Below, one piece after another: positions 16,166 through 23,118 of a stretch of 41,720 bases of DNA. Each line of letters starts with the position of its first letter. The first letter of the stretch is position 1. Location: positions 1-41,720 of the forward strand of contig CANQRU010000032.1 of NCBI GenBank assembly GCA_947626395.1, read 5' to 3'. The notes under the pieces were generated by a model, which saw nothing but the letters and a program-made list of their open reading frames with translations, searched no databases and was not told where the DNA came from. Origin of the DNA: an uncultured Lachnospiraceae bacterium (GTDB lineage Bacteria > Bacillota > Clostridia > Lachnospirales > Lachnospiraceae). The translations under genes and the position numbers were made by a program.

Positions 16166-17683
16166 ATGGAAAGATTTACTTACGATAGTCAGGGGCAGGA
16201 GTCTGTGCTGATCTATCAGCTGGAGCGGGGAGAACACCTGGACACATTTGCCAAAGGAATGCTGCAAAGCAATGAGATTGAGGGGATACTGAGGCCTTCT
16301 TTTGTCCAGAAGGATCTGGATCAGTTTTTAAAATATCCGGTGACGTCGAAGATCCAGCTGCAGGAGTATGCGGAGGGAACGCTTGACAGGGAAGTTGTTT
16401 TAAAGCTGTGTGCGTCTATAGCCAGAGCTTGTACGGAACTGGAGACGGAATATGGGCTTGACCCGGACAAGATTGTTCTTGATCCAGAGTATATTTTTGT
16501 GGATATACGTAAAAATGAGGCCTTTTTCCTCTATCTTCCCATTGATGAATTCCATCAGGGAACTACGGTGAAGGAGTTTTTGCTGCATTTCCTGTCCCAT
16601 ATACAGTATCCGGCGGATGAAGACGTATCTTATGTGGGAAGGCTGATTTCTTCTTTGAATCAGAAAAATTCCTGGGAATATAAGGAATTGAAGGAAATGA
16701 TAGCCGGATTTTTCAGCGGCGCGTCGATCCCGGAAGCTTTAAATCCTGTACGGAAGGACGCCGGACGCGCAGAACCGTCCAGCTATGCCGCCGCAGAAAA
16801 GGAACCTGCAGAGGATATGGGGCAGTATGGAAGATCCGGCGTTATTCCGGAAGCGCCTCTGCAGGATGTTCCGAAACCTGAAAAAGCGGAGAAGAAAAAC
16901 TGGTTCAGCATACTGGATAAAAAGGAAAAGCCTGCAAAAGGCGGTAAGAAAAAGGAACGCGGGGGCAGTATGGATATTCCCGGCATAGAAATACCGGGAG
17001 ACGTTCCGGCGCCGTTTTCTGATGTACCGATCCCCGGCGATCCGAAAGCGGAGCCGGTTGCAAAAGAGGAGCGGGAGCAGGATGTTCCGGTACAGTCTTC
17101 CGGAAAGAAAAAGGGCTTAAAACTGCCGTTTGGGAAAAAAAGCCGTGTGATAAATCCTGAAATTCCGGTTGCGCCGGATTCCCAGGGGGAGTCTCTGCAG
17201 GACGAGCCCGCTCCTTATGAGGTTTCCCGGCCGGAATATGCGGCGAAGCATGAAACGGCAACGGTTTATTACGAAACGGGGAGCAGTGATGACAGCGGCA
17301 GAACTGTCATCATGGGGGGCGGAGACGGTTATGGTCAGAACGATATTTCCGAAACGGAGAAGAAAAAAAAGGGAAATGTTTCGGATGCTGTCGTCAGGGT
17401 GATCCGGAAACGCAGCGGTCAAAGTATGGAAATCAACAAAGATGTTTTCCGTATAGGTACGGCCGCTAAACATGTGGATTTTTATATCGGAGATAACGCG
17501 TGGATCGGTTCCATTCATGCGGATATACGGAGAGATCATGGGGACTGGTACGTGATCGACCGGAACTCCCTGAACCATACATATGTGGATGATGTGCAGG
17601 CGCCGCCGTCTGTGCCGGTTGCACTCAGAAACGGGAGCATCATCCGTCTGGCGAATGAGGATTTTGAATTTATTATCAGTTGA
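16166..17683 (+). CDS. FHA-domain protein with DUF6382-type N-terminus
   Basis: A 505-residue cytoplasmic adaptor. Residues 1-165 resemble the DUF6382 domain (recognised from memory; DSQGQESVLIYQLERGEHLD, DPDKIVLDPEYIFVDIRKN). A disordered, Lys/Pro/Glu-rich linker follows (about 190-400). The C-terminal FHA domain (about 405-505) has the phosphothreonine-binding marks FRIGTAAKHVDF, GSIHADIRRD and DRNSLNHTYVDD, with NHT in place of the common NGT. Just before it is RTVIM (Thr380), matching motifs in the kinase encoded 5.4 kb downstream. The next gene is a PP2C phosphatase, so a kinase, phosphatase and FHA reader are all in this operon. FHA would bind phosphorylated partners near the pilus machine. 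Confidence 0.86.
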   Translation: MERFTYDSQGQESVLIYQLERGEHLDTFAKGMLQSNEIEGILRPSFVQKDLDQFLKYPVTSKIQLQEYAEGTLDREVVLKLCASIARACTELETEYGLDPDKIVLDPEYIFVDIRKNEAFFLYLPIDEFHQGTTVKEFLLHFLSHIQYPADEDVSYVGRLISSLNQKNSWEYKELKEMIAGFFSGASIPEALNPVRKDAGRAEPSSYAAAEKEPAEDMGQYGRSGVIPEAPLQDVPKPEKAEKKNWFSILDKKEKPAKGGKKKERGGSMDIPGIEIPGDVPAPFSDVPIPGDPKAEPVAKEEREQDVPVQSSGKKKGLKLPFGKKSRVINPEIPVAPDSQGESLQDEPAPYEVSRPEYAAKHETATVYYETGSSDDSGRTVIMGGGDGYGQNDISETEKKKKGNVSDAVVRVIRKRSGQSMEINKDVFRIGTAAKHVDFYIGDNAWIGSIHADIRRDHGDWYVIDRNSLNHTYVDDVQAPPSVPVALRNGSIIRLANEDFEFIIS

Positions 17684-17694
17684 GAAGGAAGCCC

Positions 17695-18483
17695 ATGAAA
17701 TTTTTCTATTCCTGCCGGACAGACATAGGCGTTTCAAGGGAGAGCAATCAGGATTCCCTGCTCGTAAAGACCGCCCGTGCCAACGGACATACCGTGCTGA
17801 TGGCGGCGGTCTGCGACGGAGTCGGAGGGTTAAGCAGAGGGGAGAGAACCAGCCGCAGAGCTGCAGAGCTTTTGGCTTCCTGGTTTGAATTTGAGGTGGT
17901 TCAAATCATGGGGCAGCCGCGGCCCGAGGATATATTGCGGTACCGGTTCCGTCAGAGGCTGATGGATATCAACAGGGAGATATATTCGAATAACGTTCGC
18001 AGCGGAATCTCCAGCGCTACGACGCTTACTGCGCTTATTCTGTGGGATTATCGTTTCCTGGTTGGTCATCTGGGAGACAGTCGCTTGTATCGTATTGATA
18101 AACGAACGGTTCTGCTGACCAGCGATCATTCCTGGGTAGCGAATGAAGTGGCTATGGGCAGGATGACTCCGGCGCAGGCTATGCGGGACAAAAGACAGAA
18201 CATCATATTAAAATGCATTGGCGGTAAAGCGCAGGCTGAACCGGACATTTTGGAAGGAAAGCTTGAAGAAGATGCCGTGTTTGTCTTATGTACGGATGGA
18301 TTCTGGCATCATGTCAGTCAGGAGGAATGGGGCCGATGGTTCTCGCCTTCCGTTATTTCCGGGGAGACAGCGCTTTCGGATAATCTGTACAGAGTTACTG
18401 AACTGGTGAAAAGAAGGGGAGAAAGCGACAATATCACCGCAATCGCTATCGATGTGACCTGTTCGGAAGGAGAGGAGAGATGA
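17695..18483 (+). CDS. PP2C-type Ser/Thr protein phosphatase
   Basis: A 262-residue soluble metal-dependent phosphatase that removes phosphate from Ser/Thr. Motifs in order: DIGVSRESNQDS, VCDGVGGLSRGE (metal-binding Asp), HLGDSRLYRI, SDHSWVANEVAMGRMT, LCTDGFWHHV and GESDNITAIAID. All metal-binding aspartates of the family are present, so it should be active. ATG 17695 is preferred because it begins at MKFFYSCRTDIGV right after AGAAGGAAG. Its stop overlaps the start of the next gene. It is the natural antagonist of the kinase at 23119. Confidence 0.95.
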   Translation: MKFFYSCRTDIGVSRESNQDSLLVKTARANGHTVLMAAVCDGVGGLSRGERTSRRAAELLASWFEFEVVQIMGQPRPEDILRYRFRQRLMDINREIYSNNVRSGISSATTLTALILWDYRFLVGHLGDSRLYRIDKRTVLLTSDHSWVANEVAMGRMTPAQAMRDKRQNIILKCIGGKAQAEPDILEGKLEEDAVFVLCTDGFWHHVSQEEWGRWFSPSVISGETALSDNLYRVTELVKRRGESDNITAIAIDVTCSEGEER

Positions 18484-18965
18484 CGTCCAAGATAAAATGG
18501 AAGCAGATCGGACAATGGAGGAGGATCACTCTGATCATATCGGCCGTCCTGCTTATCCTGGCTTTCGCTCCGTGTATTCACATAGAGGAAATCCCGGTAT
18601 TCGATCCATATGGGGTATTTGAAAAAAAGGTTTCTGAGATACCGATGGCAAACTGGGCGATGGTGCCTGTTATCATATTGGTTATTTTTGCCTGTATATC
18701 TGAATCGTGGGCAGCCAGAATTGTGAGATTCACAGCGTCGCTTATTCTGCTTATATATACTACCGTCCTGATTCGTGTCCTGGCCATGAGCCAGGTTATG
18801 GACGGTATTTCTCTGATACAGTACCGGTATACCGGTTTTGGATGGGGCTGCTTTTTGCTTTCCTCTGCTGTTTTCGTTTCAGCAGCGTTTTCTCTCAGGG
18901 AAGATGGAACGCAAAAGGATGCAGGATGGGAGAAGAACAGAAGCAAGAGAAAAGGATTGGCTTGA
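18480..18965 (+). CDS. Small four-helix membrane protein of unknown function
   Basis: A 161-residue protein with four hydrophobic segments (about 17-35, 57-75, 80-100 and 115-135), a short basic N-terminus and a basic C-terminal tail. It starts with ATGA overlap on the phosphatase stop and ends in TGATG overlap with the next gene, so it is translated as part of the chain. I do not recognise a family. Position between the phosphatase and the glycosyltransferase-like genes suggests a role in the same envelope process. Confidence 0.78.
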   Translation: MTSKIKWKQIGQWRRITLIISAVLLILAFAPCIHIEEIPVFDPYGVFEKKVSEIPMANWAMVPVIILVIFACISESWAARIVRFTASLILLIYTTVLIRVLAMSQVMDGISLIQYRYTGFGWGCFLLSSAVFVSAAFSLREDGTQKDAGWEKNRSKRKGLA

Positions 18966-20425
18966 TGGAGCGCATGGAAGGAAAGAGACGGCGTACAGCC
19001 GGATGGGCTGAAGTGATATCCAGACTGTTGATCGCAGTAGTCTGTTTTGGTATTTTTTTTATATACCTCGGTAACTGTGATGAACTGTGGAACTATAATT
19101 TTGGGAGAAATATCGCAGAAGGGATGGTACCTTACCGGGATTTCAACATGGTACAGACACCGTTGTCTGCGTATATCCTTGCAGGGATTTTCCTCCTTTT
19201 TGGGGAACGGCTTTTGATCTATCGAATCGCCGGCTTTATACTGATGCTTGTCAGTTTCCAGCTATTTTACTCTATATGCAAAAGAATCACCAGGGACAGT
19301 CTGTTCGCCTTTGCATATACACTGTTTTTCACTGTGATGAATTTCTTGTGTTGGATATACAATTATAATTATATGACGCTGACGATTCTTTTGGCGGTGC
19401 TGTATCTGGAACTTGTATTTCAGGATACGAGGCCGCTGCTGACAGCGTGTCTGAGTGGTTTTTTAATCGGGTTATGTCCTCTGATCAAACAGAATACAGG
19501 AGCATTCCTGCTGATCGGAAATTTCATTTTATGCGCTGCGGATATCCTGTATTATAAAAAACCATGGAAACAAGCCCTGCTTAGAGCAGGCATGAGCCTG
19601 GTTCCGCTGCTGCTGTTTGTATGTGTCTGGGTGATCCGGGGGAATTGGGAGAGCTTCTTCGAATACGCGGTGCTTGGGATCGGAACTTTTTCGCACCGGA
19701 TAACATTCATTCACTTTATGACGCAGGCGCCGGTGACATTTTGCCTTTCAGCGGTTCCGCTGGGTATAGGGGCGTATATCATCTGCGGCGTCTATAGAAA
19801 CGGATGCAGCAGACTTCAGCTTACATACCTGACGATATCCGTGACGTTTCTTTCGATGGCTTATCCACTGTGTGATTTCAGCCATTTGTTCTGCGCGGTG
19901 GTTCCGTTGTCGCTGACTATGCTTTTGTATATGGGACAGCGAGGTGTGTCGGCCAGGGAAAGGTTTTTGAGTAAAGTGGCGGTGACGGCGGAAATATATG
20001 TGGCGGCGCTTTTTATCTGGGGGCTGTTGTCTCCGCTTTCAGAAAAGGAATTCAGCAGCCTCAGACATTATGAAGGGATACCTGTCATTAGCGTTCAAAA
20101 TGAAGAGATACATGCCGTGGATGATTATATTCTTGCGCGGGAGGCAGAGGGGAAGTACGTTTATATCGCAGACAGTGCATCGGCCGTTTATACAATTCCG
20201 CTGGACAGGTATGATAAATTCTGGGATATGCTTCTTGTGGGCAATATAGGTCTCGCGGGGATAGAAGACATCCTGCCGAAGGGAAACGGTAATATTTTTC
20301 TTGTGCTGGACGACGAATATAAACTCGAGTGGCAGAATTATTTTGAACTGATCCAGTATGTAAAGGATCATTATACATTTGCAGGCAGGATTGGCAGATA
20401 TGACATTTATCAGCAGGAAGAATAA
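18965..20425 (+). CDS. GT-C-type membrane glycosyltransferase (GT39/ArnT-like)
   Basis: A 486-residue polytopic protein with about eleven membrane helices and a C-terminal soluble part (from about 380). The first external loop carries Asp39-Glu40 in GNCDELWNYNFGRN, followed by PYRDFNMVQTPLSAY, which is the layout of GT-C enzymes that use a lipid-phosphate sugar donor. ATG 18965 is used because TGATG couples it to the previous stop and AAAGGA lies nine bases upstream; a longer in-frame start at 18926 is possible. With the next two genes it forms a lipid-linked glycosylation group. The acceptor is not known; the pilin or pseudopilins are the obvious candidates. Confidence 0.75.
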   Translation: MERMEGKRRRTAGWAEVISRLLIAVVCFGIFFIYLGNCDELWNYNFGRNIAEGMVPYRDFNMVQTPLSAYILAGIFLLFGERLLIYRIAGFILMLVSFQLFYSICKRITRDSLFAFAYTLFFTVMNFLCWIYNYNYMTLTILLAVLYLELVFQDTRPLLTACLSGFLIGLCPLIKQNTGAFLLIGNFILCAADILYYKKPWKQALLRAGMSLVPLLLFVCVWVIRGNWESFFEYAVLGIGTFSHRITFIHFMTQAPVTFCLSAVPLGIGAYIICGVYRNGCSRLQLTYLTISVTFLSMAYPLCDFSHLFCAVVPLSLTMLLYMGQRGVSARERFLSKVAVTAEIYVAALFIWGLLSPLSEKEFSSLRHYEGIPVISVQNEEIHAVDDYILAREAEGKYVYIADSASAVYTIPLDRYDKFWDMLLVGNIGLAGIEDILPKGNGNIFLVLDDEYKLEWQNYFELIQYVKDHYTFAGRIGRYDIYQQEE

Positions 20426-21917
20426 GAAGTTTTCAGCAGTTGATTACGGATATGCTGCTATAGGATTCCTGGTGTTTTCGGTACTTTTGTACTTTCTGGG
20501 ACAGGGAATTCCGGGAAATGATTTCTGGTGGCATGTGAAGGCGGGAGAGTGGATCTGTACACATGGTTCAGTACCTGTGCAGGATATCTTTTCGTGGTAC
20601 GGTATAGAAAAAGGAATCCGTTGGACTGCCCATGAATGGTTATCCGAAGTGGTGTTTTATATGATTTACAGCCGCTTTGGAGAGAGAGGGATATATCTGT
20701 TCGTGGTGGCGGCCGCGCTTATATTCACCTGGCTGATGTGGGAACAGGCAAAGAAGTATATTGTCAGGAACATCATGTTCGGCAGTGCGTTCTTTGGTCT
20801 CTATGCGGTGCTTGCCCCATTGTTTTTTTATGGAAGGCCGCACATATTCAGTTTTTTCTTACTGTACTTTGAACTGAGATTATTATACGGATATCTGGAC
20901 GGACACGGCAGACGCAGGGTTTTTATCATTCCCTTTTTGGCAGTTTTGTGGAGCAATTTCCATGGCGGTTCTGCAAGTCTTTCCTACATCCTGTGCCTTG
21001 TTTTTGCGGCGGGAAGTCTGTTTTCTGTCAGGATTGGCCGGATTGCATCTGTAAGGGAGGATTGGAAAGTACCGCTGCGGCTGCTTCTGGTTGCTGCGTT
21101 GTCTGCCGCAGCAATTCTGGTGAACCCTGTGGGAAAAGCAGTATTTCTTTATCCGTATGATAACCTGGCCCAGAGGCAGATGCTTTCGGTTATCAGCGAA
21201 TGGCAGTCTCCGGATGCAAAGGAACTGGGCCAGATGATTCTCTTTTATCTGCCAATTGCGCTGATGTGCCTGGGGATGTGTGCGGATAAGGGGAATTTGC
21301 GTCTTACGGATCTGCTGATAATGGGGATGTTCCTATTGTTGTTTTTCCGAAGTGTGCGCTTCATCTTTCTGTGGTATATTGCGGCTGTCTTCTGTGCCTT
21401 TCCATATGTGCCGCGGTACGAGGTCAGACAGATTAAAAAGCCATGGGAGAGAGTCGTATTGCAGTTGTCCGTTCTGACGGCCATATTGCTGTTTGGTGCC
21501 GGAGCGGTCGGAATTATCAGGACATACAGGAAAGGTGAAATGATAGAGGAAGTGCTTTCTGAGCAAATGCTGGAAACTGTCCGAACCCAAGCACCCGAGA
21601 GGATTTTTAATGATTACGATACAGGGGAAGCTTTAATATTCCATGATCTGCCGGTATTTTTTGACTCCAGGGCCGATTTGTACGCTCAGGAGCATATTTT
21701 CGAGGATGGCATCAGTTTGACAGGGCTGGTTCAAATGAATCCGGAAGAGGATGCTGCTTACGCTGATGTGGAGATGCTGATGGACAGGTATGGTTTTGAC
21801 GGGCTTCTGCTGAGACGCGGACGGCCGCTCGTACCCTATTTACGCAGTCATCCCGAGAGATATGAACTGGTGTTTGAGGACAAAGATACAGTATATTTTT
21901 CAGTTCTGGAACAGTGA
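20400..21917 (+). CDS. Second GT-C-like polytopic membrane protein
   Basis: A 505-residue protein with about ten to eleven membrane helices and a C-terminal extracytoplasmic domain (about 395-505). The first loop has NDFWWHVKAGEWI (Asp41) and WTAHEWLSEVVFY, a pattern seen in uncharacterised GT-C-like families. It overlaps the previous gene by 26 bases. Because it stands between another GT-C protein and a dolichyl-phosphate mannosyl synthase-like gene, it is probably a second transferase or a flippase-like partner. Function is inferred only from topology and context. Confidence 0.68.
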   Translation: MTFISRKNKKFSAVDYGYAAIGFLVFSVLLYFLGQGIPGNDFWWHVKAGEWICTHGSVPVQDIFSWYGIEKGIRWTAHEWLSEVVFYMIYSRFGERGIYLFVVAAALIFTWLMWEQAKKYIVRNIMFGSAFFGLYAVLAPLFFYGRPHIFSFFLLYFELRLLYGYLDGHGRRRVFIIPFLAVLWSNFHGGSASLSYILCLVFAAGSLFSVRIGRIASVREDWKVPLRLLLVAALSAAAILVNPVGKAVFLYPYDNLAQRQMLSVISEWQSPDAKELGQMILFYLPIALMCLGMCADKGNLRLTDLLIMGMFLLLFFRSVRFIFLWYIAAVFCAFPYVPRYEVRQIKKPWERVVLQLSVLTAILLFGAGAVGIIRTYRKGEMIEEVLSEQMLETVRTQAPERIFNDYDTGEALIFHDLPVFFDSRADLYAQEHIFEDGISLTGLVQMNPEEDAAYADVEMLMDRYGFDGLLLRRGRPLVPYLRSHPERYELVFEDKDTVYFSVLEQ

Positions 21918-21930
21918 AGGAGAAGGCGCT

Positions 21931-22881
21931 GTGAATACAAATTTATGGATCGTTGTTCCCTGCTATAACGAGGAAATGATCCTTGAGAAAACGGCGGTAT
22001 GCCTAAAAGAGAAGATGGAAAAACTGAACAGGTTGGATATTCTGTCCGGTAACGGGCGGATTGTCTTTGTAGATGACGGCAGCAGCGACGGAACCTGGCA
22101 GAAGATACGGGAGTTAGCAGGCAGCGATAAGATGTTTTTGGGAATCAGGCTGTCCCATAACAGGGGCCAGCAGAACGCCCTGCTGGCAGGAATGATATAC
22201 GCAAAGGATCGCTGCGACTGCGTTGCCACAATCGATGCAGACATGCAGGATGATATAGATGTGCTGCCGGCTTTTTTGGAAAAATATGCAGAAGGCTGCC
22301 AGATCGTCTATGGAGTCAGGAAAAACCGTAATGAGGACACGGTATTAAAGCGTGCGACAGCGCAGTTGTTTTATCGGATCATGAAACTGATGGGCGCTGA
22401 AGTTTTCTATAACCACGCTGATTACAGGTTAATGAGCAGGAAGGCGCTGGAGGCACTTGCGGAATATTCGGAGGTGAATTTATTTCTCAGGGGAATGATC
22501 CCTCAAATCGGGATGAAAAGCGCAGTGGTCTATTATGACCGGAAAGCGCGGACAGCCGGAAAAACGAAATATTCGGTACGGAAGATGATAAGCCTCGCCA
22601 TAAACGGACTTACCTCATTCAGTGAAAGGCCGCTCCATTTGATATCTGTGACAGGCATTATATGTTCTCTGCTCAGCCTTCTTGGAATGGCATATGCGCT
22701 TATTTCTTACTTTTTCGGGTATACAGTACCGGGGTGGACGGCTATCGTGTGTTCCATCTGGCTCCTTGGGGGAATCCAGCTGATGTGTCTGGGAATAGTA
22801 GGGGAATATATCGGCAGGATATTCTCTGAGGTAAAAAGGCGTCCGCGTTATTATATAGAAGAAACGACAGAGATGGGATGA
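21931..22881 (+). CDS. Family 2 glycosyltransferase (DPM1/GtrB-like polyprenyl-phosphate sugar synthase)
   Basis: A 316-residue enzyme that would load a nucleotide sugar on polyprenyl phosphate at the inner membrane face. The GT2 core has WIVVPCYNEEMI, IVFVDDGSSDGTW and ATIDADMQDD (acidic metal and donor site), then two C-terminal membrane helices (about 240-300), typical of GtrB/ArnC-type members. The GTG at 21931 is chosen because AAGGAGA lies seven bases before it and the family begins at about this point. The lipid-linked sugar it makes is the probable donor for the two upstream GT-C proteins. Confidence 0.88.
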   Translation: MNTNLWIVVPCYNEEMILEKTAVCLKEKMEKLNRLDILSGNGRIVFVDDGSSDGTWQKIRELAGSDKMFLGIRLSHNRGQQNALLAGMIYAKDRCDCVATIDADMQDDIDVLPAFLEKYAEGCQIVYGVRKNRNEDTVLKRATAQLFYRIMKLMGAEVFYNHADYRLMSRKALEALAEYSEVNLFLRGMIPQIGMKSAVVYYDRKARTAGKTKYSVRKMISLAINGLTSFSERPLHLISVTGIICSLLSLLGMAYALISYFFGYTVPGWTAIVCSIWLLGGIQLMCLGIVGEYIGRIFSEVKRRPRYYIEETTEMG

Positions 22882-22929
22882 TACTCTGTTTGGGTACGGC
22901 AGTAAGAGTAAATTCAGAGGAGGAATGTT

Positions 22930-23085
22930 ATGGCATGGCTGACAGATGAGTTGTTATTCTACGGCGGAATGGTGACGGCGGCGATCACGGCTGTGGCAGC
23001 GCTTCTGTACTTCTGTATATGGAAAATACGGAAGACACATCTGGATGTGCGTCTGGATGAGGAATACGGAAAACGAAAGAAATGA
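22930..23085 (+). CDS. Single-pass 51-residue membrane protein
   Basis: Short gene with an excellent ribosome site (AGAGGAGG, six bases before ATG). The product begins MAWLTDELLFYGG, then one membrane helix (about residues 11-31) and a basic tail ending EEYGKRKK. It fills what would otherwise be a gap between the GT2 and kinase genes. No family is recognised; it could be a small subunit or regulator of the neighbouring membrane kinase. Confidence 0.7.
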   Translation: MAWLTDELLFYGGMVTAAITAVAALLYFCIWKIRKTHLDVRLDEEYGKRKK

Positions 23086-23118
23086 TAGGTCAGGGCCTGA
23101 GAAGGGAGGAAATATGCG

